Positions 50,285-60,149 of a DNA stretch of 64,000 bases are shown in pieces. The number at the start of each line of letters is the position of its first letter. Positions within the stretch are counted from its first letter, which is position 1. The notes beneath the pieces were generated by a model. The model ran no database searches, was not told where the DNA came from, and was given only the letters and a program-made list of their open reading frames with translations. Source of the stretch: SG8-30 sp963695155 (GTDB lineage: Bacteria > Pseudomonadota > Gammaproteobacteria > Steroidobacterales > Steroidobacteraceae); NCBI GenBank assembly GCA_963695155.1, contig CAVOGD010000003.1:248001-312000 (forward strand). The letters run 5' to 3'. The translations under genes were made by a program, and so were the position numbers.

Positions 50285-50644
50285 CTACATCGTATGGGTC
50301 GGCTTGTCCCCGCCCAGTGCCCCGGCGAGGTAGGACTCGATCTTCTTCTGCGTCGTGCCGCGATCCTGCTCGCTGAACTGCACGCCGATGCCCGCGGTGC
50401 GCTTGCCCTGCGCGCCCTTGGGCGTCACCCAGATCACGCGTCCCGCGACCGGCAGCTTCTCCTCCTCGCCCATGAGGTTCAGCAGCATGAAGACCTCGTC
50501 GCCCAGCCGGTAGTTGCTGTTGGTCGGGATGAACAGCCCGCCGTTGCGCACGAACGGCATGTAGGCAAGGTACAGCGCGCTCTTGTCCTTGATGGTCAGC
50601 GTGAGCAACCCGGGTTTGGTTGATGGTGCCCGCATTTTCAGCAT
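50285..50644 (-). CDS. pilZ: Type IV pilus assembly PilZ domain protein
   Basis: A 119-residue protein close to the original Pseudomonas PilZ: LTLTIKDKSALYLAYMPFVRNGGLFIPT, LGDEVFMLLNLMGEEEKLPVAGRVIWVTPKGAQGKRTAGIGVQF. The RxxxR N-terminal c-di-GMP motif is absent, as in true PilZ, which acts in pilus biogenesis without binding the nucleotide. It follows holB by 11 bp, the standard gammaproteobacterial order. ATG at 50644 follows GGAG. Confidence 0.92.
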   Translation of the reverse strand: MLKMRAPSTKPGLLTLTIKDKSALYLAYMPFVRNGGLFIPTNSNYRLGDEVFMLLNLMGEEEKLPVAGRVIWVTPKGAQGKRTAGIGVQFSEQDRGTTQKKIESYLAGALGGDKPTHTM

Positions 50645-50655
50645 CCCGACTCCAG

Positions 50656-51714
50656 TCAGTTGGGCATCCGGCCCGCCAGCGCCTCCGTCAGGCCGACCAG
50701 GAGGTCCTCGAACAGCAGCTGGGTATTGAGCGGCCCGTCCAGCGCAGCCCGCGTTTCCCGCACCTGGTCCAGCAAGGTGAACGCAGCCCGTATGTTCACG
50801 CCCGTACCGGGCAATGGCAAGCCAAAATCGCATTTATTGTTAACTGCGTCACTTGCCCCCGCCAGCGCGTGGATGCCCCCCTCCAGCCAGGTTTCCAGCC
50901 AGGCCAGGCGCTGCTGGGGCCGGTCCCGCGACCAGGCCGCTGCCAGAACGAGCGGATCCCGCTGCGTCGGCTGGCCCAGCGAAGCGGCCATGTCCTCCGC
51001 CAGTTCGTCGGCGCCCGCCCGCGCCAGGTCGAGGGCGGCCAGCGGCGCCCCCCCGGCGATCCTCAGCAACGGCTCCCAGTCAGCGTGCGCATGCTGCTTA
51101 CCGAGCCACTTCAGCGCCACCGCGGGGACCGGCGTCGGGATGCGCAGCCGGTGGCAGCGGCTGGCGATCGTGGGCGGCATGTGGTCGATGCGGCCCGCCG
51201 CCAGGACCAGCAGCGTATCCTTAGGTGGTTCCTCAAGAGTTTTCAGTAAGGCATTGAATGAATTACGATTCATTCTATCCGCAGGATCTATGATCCCAAC
51301 CTTGAATCCGCCACGAAAGCTCGTCAGCGCCAGGCGTTCGCTGAGTTCGCGTATCTGGTCGATCTTGATGTCGCTGGCCTTCTCTTCGACGCTCAGGATG
51401 CGCAGGTCCGGATGGTTGCCTGCCTTGAACAGGATGCAGCCGGGGCACGCGCCACAGGGCCCCTGCCCCGGCCGGTCGCACAGCACCAGCTGTGCAACCC
51501 ACAAGGCCAGCGCCGACTGTCCCGACCCGGCCGTGCCGTGAACCAGCAACGCGTGCGGCATCCGTCCGGCCCGGTGCGTGTCGGCGAGTCGCTCGCGCAA
51601 AGGCGCCAGCCATGGCACATCGGCCACCTCGAGCTGCGCCGCGAAGCCGGCCGCCTCCGCCGGCGCTTCACCGGCTGCGCCCTTACGCGCCACCGGTGGC
51701 TTCCGCGCGGGCAT
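50656..51714 (-). CDS. holB: DNA polymerase III subunit delta'
   Basis: Clamp-loader delta' subunit, about 352 residues. It has the zinc site CGACPGC plus HPDL, the region DQIRELSERLALTS, and sensor-1-like SFNALLKTLEEPP and TIASRCHRLRIP (SRC motif). The P-loop reads HGTAGSGQSALA with Gln in place of Lys, in keeping with delta' not needing to hydrolyse ATP. Start ATG 51714 is the first good choice and overlaps tmk by 32 bases; GTG at 51693 is an alternative. Confidence 0.9.
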   Translation of the reverse strand: MPARKPPVARKGAAGEAPAEAAGFAAQLEVADVPWLAPLRERLADTHRAGRMPHALLVHGTAGSGQSALALWVAQLVLCDRPGQGPCGACPGCILFKAGNHPDLRILSVEEKASDIKIDQIRELSERLALTSFRGGFKVGIIDPADRMNRNSFNALLKTLEEPPKDTLLVLAAGRIDHMPPTIASRCHRLRIPTPVPAVALKWLGKQHAHADWEPLLRIAGGAPLAALDLARAGADELAEDMAASLGQPTQRDPLVLAAAWSRDRPQQRLAWLETWLEGGIHALAGASDAVNNKCDFGLPLPGTGVNIRAAFTLLDQVRETRAALDGPLNTQLLFEDLLVGLTEALAGRMPN

Positions 51715-52330
51715 GCAACAGGTCCAGTTGAATGGCGACGGCGGCGGCCACCGCCGGCACGTCGCCGGCGGCATCGATGCGCGCCACCCTGGCCGGCTCC
51801 CGCTCCAGGATGCCCAGGTACCCGGTACGCACGCGCTCGAAGAACGCAGCGTCCTCGGCCTCGAACCGGTCCACGGCGGCGGCCCGGGTGCGGGTCCGCT
51901 CGATCGCGAGGGACACAGGGATGTCGAGGAACAAGGTCAGGTCCGGACGCCGGCCACGCTGCGCGATGCGCTCCAGCGCACGTATGTGTTCCGCCGGCAC
52001 GCCGCGCCCGGCGCCCTGGTAGGCCTCGCTCGCGTCGGTGAAGCGGTCGCACAGCACCCAGGCGCCGCGCAGCAGCGCAGGCTCGATGAGGTTGTCGAGG
52101 TGGATCGCGCGCGCCGCGAACACCAGCAGCAGTTCCGACACGCCGTCCACCGCCTCGCCCTGCGGCTCCAGGACCAGGCGGCGCAGTCGCTCGGCGAGCG
52201 GCGTGCCGCCGGGCTCGCGGGTCACGACCACGTCGAGTCCCTTGCGCTGCAGGTGGGCCGCCGCCAGTCCGATCTGTGTCGACTTGCCGACGCCCTCGAT
52301 GCCTTCGAACGTGATGAACCTGCCGTGCAT
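51683..52330 (-). CDS. tmk: Thymidylate kinase
   Basis: dTMP kinase, 215 residues, making dTDP for DNA synthesis. P-loop FEGIEGVGKST (residues 8-18), the DRx-type motif VLCDRFTDASEAYQGAGR, LID region FLDIPVSLAIERTRTRAAAVDRFEAED. Starts 2 bp after the mltG stop and overlaps holB. Standard mltG-tmk-holB order. Confidence 0.95.
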   Translation of the reverse strand: MHGRFITFEGIEGVGKSTQIGLAAAHLQRKGLDVVVTREPGGTPLAERLRRLVLEPQGEAVDGVSELLLVFAARAIHLDNLIEPALLRGAWVLCDRFTDASEAYQGAGRGVPAEHIRALERIAQRGRRPDLTLFLDIPVSLAIERTRTRAAAVDRFEAEDAAFFERVRTGYLGILEREPARVARIDAAGDVPAVAAAVAIQLDLLHARAEATGGA

Positions 52331-52332
52331 GC

Positions 52333-53388
52333 TCAGTGTGTCCCTTCGCGCGCCGCTCCGCGCACCGCTGCAATGTAACGCGCCACGTTGTCGTTGTGTT
52401 GGGCGAGGCTGGTCGCGAAACGATGCCGCCCGTCGCCCAGGCCGGTGGCGACGAAATACAGGGCGTCGATCGCCGCCGGCCGCACCGCGGCCCGCAGGGC
52501 GTCGCGGCCGGGCAGCGCGATCGGCGTCGGCGGCAGGCCGGCGCGCGTGTACGTGTTCTAGGGCGTATCGCGCAGCAGGTCTGCCCGCCGCAGGTTGCCG
52601 TCGAAGGCGTCGCCCATGCCGTAGATGACCGTGGGATCGGTCTGCAGTCGCATGCCGCGCCGCAGCCGGTTGACGAACACGCCGCCGATCAGGGCCCGCT
52701 CCCCGGCGATGCCGGTTTCCTTCTCGATCACCGAGGCGAGGACCAGCGCCTCGTAGGGATTGCCCAGCGGCAGGTCCGCGGCCCGCTCCTGCCACGCCGC
52801 CGCCAGCTCCGCCTGCATGCGCCGGTGCGCCTGCCGCAGGATGTCCACGTCGGTCGTGCCGCGCTGGAAACGATAGGTGTCGGGGAAGAACATCCCTTCC
52901 GGGTGCACGGGCTCGAATCCCACCGCGGCGCGCAGCGCGGCGTGGCCCGCCTCGCGCAGCTCGACCGCGATGGCCGGGTGCGCCTGCACCGCGTGCAGCG
53001 CCTGCGCGTAGGTCCAGCCCTCGGGAACGGTCACCGAATGGAGCAGGACCTGTCCGCTCACCAGCATGTCCAGCAGTCGGCGCGGCGTGGTGCCGGGCTC
53101 GACCCGGTACTCGCCCGCACGGATGCGCCCGGCGAGGTTCTCGCGCCGTGCCTCGCGCACCCAGCTCGCCGGCCGTTCCAGGAGTCCCGCGCGCGCCAGC
53201 GCGTCCGCGACGCCCCGCAGGGCGCTGCCGGACGCGACGACGAAGGTCGTGGGCGCCGCGAGGCCGGCAATCGGCACCTGCAACTGCGCCGCGTCGTAAC
53301 GATGCAGCAGGTGCCGGCCCGCCGGCAGCAGCAACAGGCCGAGCAGCGGGATCGCCAGCAGGCGTTGGGTCAGCGTGAGTCGAGCCAT
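52333..53388 (-). CDS. mltG: Endolytic transglycosylase MltG (in-frame amber in this sequence)
   Basis: Inner-membrane endolytic murein transglycosylase (YceG), 351 codons, normal length. One N-terminal helix, then a LysM-like subdomain and the catalytic YceG domain with GMFFPDTYRFQRGT, LASVIEKETGIAGER (catalytic Glu) and LQTDPTVIYGMG. The codon at 52558-52560 is TAG. After it the same frame continues NTYTRAGLPPTPIALPG and ends normally at 52333. Family members read TPYNTYT here, so the TAG stands where a Tyr codon (TAC) is expected, one base change away. Probably a sequence error. Overlaps pabC by 19 bases. Confidence 0.88.
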
Positions 53389-54182
53389 GCCATGAATTCC
53401 CGCGCACATCCTGTCTGCCCGAGCCGCCGGCCGTCCAGTTCGGCAATCCGCCACGCGCCGATGACGGCGCTGGTCACGAACACCTCGTCGGCCTCGAGCA
53501 GGTCCTCGGGCCGGATCCGCGCCTCGGCCACCGCCTGGGCGCGGCCCTGCGACCATCGCATCACCGCCTGCCGCATCACGCCCGCCACGCCGCAGCGGTC
53601 GACGGCCGGCGTCAGCAACCTTCCGCCCTGTACGGCGAACAGGTTCGACTGCGTGCCGCAGGCCACGTGGCCGCGTACATCGAGCATCACACCCTCGGCG
53701 ATCGACTCGTCACGCCACTCGGCCCGCGCCAGCACCTGCTCCAGCCGGCCCAGGTGCTTGAGCCCCGCCAGCGCCGGGCTGTCCGCCATGCGCGTCGTGC
53801 AAGTGCGGGCCCGCACGCCCTCCTCCTGCCAGGCCGCCGGCCAGTCCGGGTACGGATAGCCCGCCACGACGCGGGTCTGGGCCGGCGCGGGCGGCGGCCG
53901 GTAGCCGCGCCCGGCCGGCCCGCGCGTCACGATCACCTTGACGACCGAGCGCGGACCCGCCGCCACCGCATTCACTTCCTGCTCCAGCACTCCGGTCGGC
54001 GGCGCCTCGAGCCCCAGCCTGCGGCATCCGGCAGCCAGCCGCTGCCAGTGCAGTTCAGCCAGCCGGATGCGGCCGTCGCGCACGGCCAGCGTCTCGAACA
54101 GGCCGTCGCCGTACTGCAAGCCCCGGTCGAGTGCGTCGACCCTGGCGCCCGCCACCCCGTTGACCAGCACCGTCGCAGTCAC
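53370..54182 (-). CDS. pabC: Aminodeoxychorismate lyase
   Basis: PLP-dependent fold-type IV enzyme (270 residues) releasing pyruvate from aminodeoxychorismate to give p-aminobenzoate for folate. Landmarks are RGLQYGDGLFETLAV, the catalytic Lys in LAGLKHLGRLEQVLA, and the PLP-site EGVMLDVRGHVACGTQSNLFAV. GTG start in a GTGA overlap with pabB. Located between fabF/pabB and mltG, as in many gammaproteobacteria. Confidence 0.93.
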   Translation of the reverse strand: MTATVLVNGVAGARVDALDRGLQYGDGLFETLAVRDGRIRLAELHWQRLAAGCRRLGLEAPPTGVLEQEVNAVAAGPRSVVKVIVTRGPAGRGYRPPPAPAQTRVVAGYPYPDWPAAWQEEGVRARTCTTRMADSPALAGLKHLGRLEQVLARAEWRDESIAEGVMLDVRGHVACGTQSNLFAVQGGRLLTPAVDRCGVAGVMRQAVMRWSQGRAQAVAEARIRPEDLLEADEVFVTSAVIGAWRIAELDGRRLGQTGCAREFMAWLDSR

Positions 54183-55532
54183 GGCTGCGCCTCGAGCGCC
54201 CGCAGCACTCCGCGCGCCTTGGCGCGCGTCTCCTCGAGTTCCCGCAGCGGATCGGAATCGGCCACGATGCCGCCGCCGGCCCGCAGCACGGCGCGACCGC
54301 CCTGCACCGTCAGCGTGCGGATCAAGATGTTCAGGTCCATGCTGCCGTCGAGCGACAAGTATCCCATGGATCCCGTGTACACCCCCCGCCCGGCGCCCTC
54401 GAGCTCGCCGATCAACTGCATGCAGCGCACCTTCGGGCAACCGGTGATCGTGCCGCCGGGGAACATCGCGCGGATCACGTCGGCCGGCCGCACGTCCTCG
54501 CGCAGCGTGCCGCGCACGTTGGACACGATGTGATGCACGTGCGCATAGCTCTCCACCGACATCATCTCGTCCACGCGCACGGTGCCGGGCAGGCACAGCC
54601 TGCCCAGGTCGTTGCGCTCGAGGTCGATCAGCATGACGTGCTCCGCGCGCTCCTTCGGGTGAGCCGATGAGCTCGGCGATGGCGGCGCCGTCCTGCGCGT
54701 CGAGCCTGGGCCGCGTGCCCGCGATCGGCCGGGTCTCGACGTCGCGGCCGCGCACGCTGACCAACCGCTCCGGCGAGCTCGAGACGATGCACACCGTGCC
54801 GAGCTCGGCGATGCCGGCAAACGGGGCCGGGTTGGCGCGGCGCAGCCTCGCGTACAGCTCCGCGGCGGTGAGCGAGGCGCCCAGCTCCGCCGTCCAGCTG
54901 CGTGACAGGTTGGCCTGGTAGAGGTCGCCCGCCGCGATGTGCGCCAGCGCCCGCTGCACCGCGACGAGGAAGCGTTCGGGCGCCTCTTCGGCCACGCCCT
55001 GCACGCCGCCCGGCGATCGCCCGGCGGCGGTGCCGCGCGCCAGGTCGGCGCGCACCCGTGCGTGGAAATCCTCGTGTCCGCGCTCGGCCACGCTGGCCGA
55101 TTCACCGCTGGCGTGGTCGTGCAGGACGGCCCCCCGCATGCGCCAGGCCACGCTGCCCTGGCCCGGCGGTGCGGACGGCAGGCGCAGCGTCGGCTCGATC
55201 TCGCCGGCCAGCTCGTAGCCCAGCAGCAGGAACCAGCCGCCGCAGAACGGCCAGCGCCCCGGGGCGCGCCGGTCACCCTCGACGTCCCACCAGTCGTTCA
55301 GGCGCTGCAGGAAGCCCGCGCCGGCGCCGGGCCCGCCGGCTGGCCCGCCCGCATCGAGCGCCAGGCGCTCGCCGGGCGCTCCCAGGAGCAGGCTGTAACG
55401 GCCCTGCGACGTGCCGTATGCCGCGCTTTCGAGCAGGACCGGATAGGCGGAGGGACGGCCCCGGTGCAGCGCCAGCAGCGCCTCGCCCGGCGACCCCGGG
55501 AGTGCCAGCGGCTCGGCGGTGCAAGGCCGCAT
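54179..55532 (-). CDS. pabB: Aminodeoxychorismate synthase component I (frameshifted in this sequence)
   Basis: Chorismate-using enzyme converting chorismate and ammonia to aminodeoxychorismate, the step before PabC. The first frame (from 55532) has FCGGWFLLLGYELAGEIEP, IAAGDLYQANLSRSWTAEL, PAPFAGIAELGTVCIVSSSPERL and ETRPIAGTRPR. The rest, from HPKERAEHVMLIDLERNDLG through MMSVESYAHVHHIVSNV and MFPGGTITGCPKVRCMQLI to the end, is read one frame on. The junction is at about 54655-54672 and equals one extra base. Joined length is about 450 residues, normal for PabB. Confidence 0.88.
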
Positions 55533-55551
55533 GGCGCCAGGGCCCGTCGTA

Positions 55552-56796
<1,245 letters not shown>

Positions 56797-56842
56797 TGAT
56801 TCCCCCCGGGGGGTACCCTGCCATGCAGGGGGCAGACACGCA

Positions 56843-56872
56843 ACGGGCCCCGGCCGCTGGACCGGGGCCCGT
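56843..56872 (-). terminator. Hairpin between acpP and fabF (attenuator/processing candidate)
   Basis: ACGGGCCCCGG and CCGGGGCCCGT form a perfect 11-bp stem with an 8-base loop, 13 bp after the acpP stop. There is no U tract, so it may protect or partly terminate the abundant acpP transcript and still let fabF be expressed. A smaller hairpin CCCTGC/GCAGGG (56816-56830) follows. Confidence 0.55.
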
Positions 56873-56884
56873 CGCCGGCATGGA

Positions 56885-57127
56885 TCAGGACTTGGACTGG
56901 TGCTCGGTGATGTAGTCGATCGCCTGCTGCACCGTGGTGATCTTCTCGGCGTCCTCGTCCGGGATCTCGGTCTCGAATTCCTCTTCGAGCGCCATGACGA
57001 GTTCCACCGTATCCAGCGAGTCGGCGCCCAGATCGTCGACGAACGAGGCATCCGCGGTGACCTCCTCGCCCTTCACGCCGAGCTGCTCGGCCACGATCTT
57101 CTTGACCCGTTCTTCGACTGTACTCAT
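56885..57127 (-). CDS. acpP: Acyl carrier protein
   Basis: 80-residue acidic acyl carrier protein; the phosphopantetheine attachment motif is LGADSLDTVELV with Ser37. Sequence is of the housekeeping fatty-acid ACP type and it sits between fabG and fabF. Confidence 0.97.
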   Translation of the reverse strand: MSTVEERVKKIVAEQLGVKGEEVTADASFVDDLGADSLDTVELVMALEEEFETEIPDEDAEKITTVQQAIDYITEHQSKS

Positions 57128-57251
57128 CGTAGTAGTTGTCCTGTAACTGGCTGGGTGCCCCGGCGACCCTGCGGCCGGTACGGGGGCGACATTCTATGTA
57201 AACCCCCGTGCGCCCGCTAGCATATGCCGCAACGGGCCCAGGAAAACCCAT

Positions 57252-57257
57252 ATTATA
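57252..57257 (-). promoter_or_regulatory. Promoter -10 candidate for acpP
   Basis: A perfect TATAAT on the minus strand in the 156-bp fabG-acpP gap, about 125 bp upstream of the acpP ATG. No clear -35 hexamer was found. A separate strong acpP promoter is common in this cluster. Confidence 0.45.
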
Positions 57258-57283
57258 CAGATAGTTGCGCTGGCATGCCCAGG

Positions 57284-58040
57284 CTAGGGCATGTGCATGC
57301 CGCCGTTCACATTCAGCGTTTCCCCCGTGATCCAGGCCGCCTCGGGGGAGGCCAGGAACAGCACCGCTGCGGCCACATCGTCCACGCTGCCGAGGCGTCC
57401 CAGCGGGACCTGCGCCGCGAGCGCCCGCCGCTGCTCCTCGGTCAGCGCGCGGGTCATGTCGGTGTCGATGAAGCCCGGCGCCACCACGTTGACGGTGATT
57501 CCGCGGGAGCCGACCTCGCTGGCCAGCGAGCGGCTGAAGCCGATGATCCCTGCCTTGGCCGCGCTGTAGTTGGCCTGCCCCGGATTGCCGATCAGTCCGG
57601 CGATCGAGGCAATGCTGATGATGCGGCCGCGACGCGCCTTCATCATGCCGCGCAACACGCCCTTCGACAGGCGGAAGACCGACGCCAGGTTGGTATTGAT
57701 GACGGCGTCCCAGTCCTCCGCCTTCATGCGCAGCAGCAAGCCGTCCCGCGTGATGCCCGCATTGTTGACCAGGATGGTCACCGGTCCTTCGCGCGCCTCG
57801 ATGTCGGCGAGCACCGCGTCCACGTCGGCGGGTCGCGCCACGTCCAGCACGACGCCGCGACCTGCGCAGCCCGCCTCGGCGATCAGGGCATCGAATCGCC
57901 CGCACGCCGTCCGGCCCGGTGGCCGTGCCGACGACGGTCGCACCGGCACGTCCCAGCCGCAGCGCGATGGTGCGGCCGATGCCGCGCGATGCCCCCGTCA
58001 CCAGCGCGACTTCGCCGGTCAGTGTCTCGACAGCCGTCAT
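57284..58040 (-). CDS. fabG: 3-oxoacyl-ACP reductase FabG (frameshifted in this sequence)
   Basis: NADPH-dependent beta-ketoacyl-ACP reductase of primary fatty-acid synthesis. The first frame, from ATG 58040, reads the cofactor motif VALVTGASRGIGRTIALRLG and GATVVGTATG. From FDALIAEAG the protein continues one frame on: ILVNNAGITRDGLLLRMK, the catalytic Ser in SIASIAGL, YSAAKAG and VAPGFIDTDMT, ending LNVNGGMHMP. The junction is at about 57895-57930 and equals one extra base; joined length is about 251 residues. ATGA overlap with fabD. Since FabG is essential, an error in the sequence is the best explanation. Confidence 0.92.
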
Positions 58041-58986
58041 GCCGCCTCTCCCTTGATCCCGGCCAGTGCCGCAGCCAGCGTATCGGCGCCATCGATGGCG
58101 TACAGGGTCAGCTGCCGCCCCCCCTCCGCGCGCCGCACGAGCCCGGCGAGGATCTTGCCGGGACCCGCTTCCACCACGTGGGTGTGACCCGCCGCGATGA
58201 TCGCATTGACGATCGCCGTCCAGCGTACGGGATTGAACAACTGCCGGCACAGGCCGTCCCGGATGTGCTGCGGCGTGTCGTGCCAGCCGCCTTCGAACGT
58301 ATGGACGGGCACGCGCGGGGCCAGGACCGTGAGGTCCCGCAGCCGTTCCCGCAACTGCTCCGCCGCCGGCTGCAGCAACGGGCTGTGGCACGGCGCCGAG
58401 ACCGGCAGCGGCAGTGCGCGCCGCGCGCCACGGCTGCTGCAGAGCCTGAATGGCGCGCGCCACGGCGGCGGCGTCGCCGGCGATGACCACCTGGCCGGGC
58501 GCGTTGAAATTCGCGGCGACCACCACCTCGCCCTGCGCGGCCTCGCGGCAGGCGTCCTCGACCACGGCATCGTCGAGCCCGATCACGGCGGCCATCGAGC
58601 CCCCGCCCGCCGGCACGGCCTGCTGCATGGCCCGGCCGCGAAACTGCACCAGCGCCACGGCATCCTCGAACCGCAGGGCCCCGGCGCACACCAGCGCCGT
58701 GATCTCCCCCAGGCTGTGGCCTGCCATGACCGAGGGGTCCGGCCCACCGCGGGCCTGCCAGGCGCGCCAGGCCGCGACACCGGCGACCAGCATGGCGGGC
58801 TGGGTGCGCTCGGTCGCGTTGAGTTCGTCCTCGGGACCGTGCTGGCACAGCTTCCACAGGTCGTAGCCGAGGACCTGCAGAGGCCTCGTCGAACGTGCTG
58901 ACGACCAGCGGCTCGGCTGCGGCCAGCGTGGCCAGCATGCCTACGGACTGCGATCCCTGGCCGGGGAATACGAACGCTACTTTCAA
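58037..58986 (-). CDS. fabD: Malonyl-CoA:ACP transacylase FabD (two frameshifts in this sequence)
   Basis: Transfers malonyl from CoA to ACP. Three frames together make one normal protein of about 315 residues: KVAFVFPGQGSQSVGM to about 58880; then VLGYDLWKLCQHGPEDEL, the nucleophile motif VMAGHSLGEITALVCAG, the Arg in VQFRGRAMQQAVP and FNAPGQVVIAG to about 58435; then CHSPLLQPAAEQL (catalytic His) and VVEAGPGKILAGL to the stop. Junctions are at about 58873-58890 and 58425-58445, each equal to one extra base. TTG start at 58986 after GGAG is chosen over TTG 59010. Essential gene, so sequence errors are likely. Confidence 0.9.
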
Positions 58987-59099
58987 GGACTCCGCTCCAC
59001 GATGGCCCAACCGCTGCCGATTATAGGCACCCGGCGCCCGCGGGCGTCGCGCCGGCCCGGCTGGCGGCGGCCCGGGAACCGCGTCGACCGAACGGCGTC

Positions 59100-59108
59100 T
59101 GATATCAT
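59100..59108 (+). promoter_or_regulatory. Extended -10 promoter candidate for the gsp operon
   Basis: TGATATCAT matches TGn plus a -10 hexamer (TATCAT), 48 bp upstream of gspG in the divergent gap with fabD. No convincing -35. Confidence 0.4.
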
Positions 59109-59156
59109 GCCCGCCTCTTCCGGCAGCCTGCCACAGGAACTGAACGGAGCCAGATC

Positions 59157-59594
59157 ATGCGCTTTTCCTCCCTGCCCGAGCGCGGTTTCACGCTCATCGA
59201 AATCATGGTGGTGATGGTCATCATCGCCATCCTCGGCGCGCTGATCGGTCCGCAGATCCTGGGACGCGTGGATGACGCCCGCGTGACCAAGGCCGCGGCG
59301 GACATTCGCACGCTGGGCACGGCACTCGACCTGTACCGCATGGACAATTTCCGTTACCCGACCACCGAACAGGGCCTCGAGGCGCTGATCCGCAGGCCGG
59401 CCGATCCCTCGATCCGCAACTGGAAGGAAGGGGGCTACGTGCAGAAGCTGTCCAAGGACCCGTGGGGCGCCGACTACCAGTACCTCTCGCCCGGCCTGCG
59501 TGGCGGGGCCTACGACCTCTACTCGCTGGGCGCGGACGGCGAGCCCGGCGGCGAGGAGCGGGACGCCGACATCGGCAACTGGAACATCGAGTAA
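59157..59594 (+). CDS. gspG: Type II secretion major pseudopilin GspG
   Basis: Major pseudopilin, 145 residues, forming the pseudopilus that pushes folded proteins through the outer membrane. The prepilin peptidase site is RG|FTLIE with Glu5 of the mature chain, then a hydrophobic helix; the rest has DLYRMDNFRYPTTEQGLEAL and the Ca-binding SKDPWGADYQYLSPG loop typical of GspG. First gene of a gspG-N series. Confidence 0.96.
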   Translation: MRFSSLPERGFTLIEIMVVMVIIAILGALIGPQILGRVDDARVTKAAADIRTLGTALDLYRMDNFRYPTTEQGLEALIRRPADPSIRNWKEGGYVQKLSKDPWGADYQYLSPGLRGGAYDLYSLGADGEPGGEERDADIGNWNIE

Positions 59595-59612
59595 CCGGGC
59601 CCCGGATCCACC

Positions 59613-60149
59613 GTGCCCCGCCGCCCCCCTGTCCCCGCCGCGCTGCCGCGCGGCATGACCTTGATCGAGATCCTCGTGGTGATGGTCATCATCGCGATCA
59701 TGGTGACGACCGTCACCGTGGCCGTGGGCGCACTGGGCGGCGACAGCGAGATCGACGACGAGACGCGGCGCCTGGCCGACGTCGTCGGCCTGGCGCTCGA
59801 GCAGGCCGAACTGGAAGGGCGCGACTACGGGCTGCGGCTGGAGCCGGAGAGTTACGAGGTCATGGGCTTCGATGGGCGCCGCGGCTGGGTCGCGGTGCCG
59901 GGCGACCCGTGGTTCGCCCGGCACGCGTTGCCGCCCGGGCTGACCTTCGCCCTGGAGACCGAGGGCCGGCGGGTGCTGTTGCGCCGGCCGGACCGCCCGG
60001 AGACGCGCCTGCCGCAGGTGGTCGCCTACGCGAGCGGCGAGATCACGCCGTACCGCATCACGCTGACCCGATCCGGCAGCGACACCAGCGCCACGCTGTC
60101 CGGCGCGTATGACGGCACCATCGAATTGTCGAGGGACGATGAGCGTTGA
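59613..60149 (+). CDS. gspH: Type II secretion minor pseudopilin GspH
   Basis: Minor pseudopilin, 178 residues, with cleavage site RG|MTLIEILVVMVIIAI and a long positively charged leader. The body has LEQAELEGRDYGLRLEPESYEVMGFDGRRGW, characteristic of GspH. GTG start at 59613, 18 bp after gspG. Overlaps gspI by 11 bases. Confidence 0.92.
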   Translation: MPRRPPVPAALPRGMTLIEILVVMVIIAIMVTTVTVAVGALGGDSEIDDETRRLADVVGLALEQAELEGRDYGLRLEPESYEVMGFDGRRGWVAVPGDPWFARHALPPGLTFALETEGRRVLLRRPDRPETRLPQVVAYASGEITPYRITLTRSGSDTSATLSGAYDGTIELSRDDER

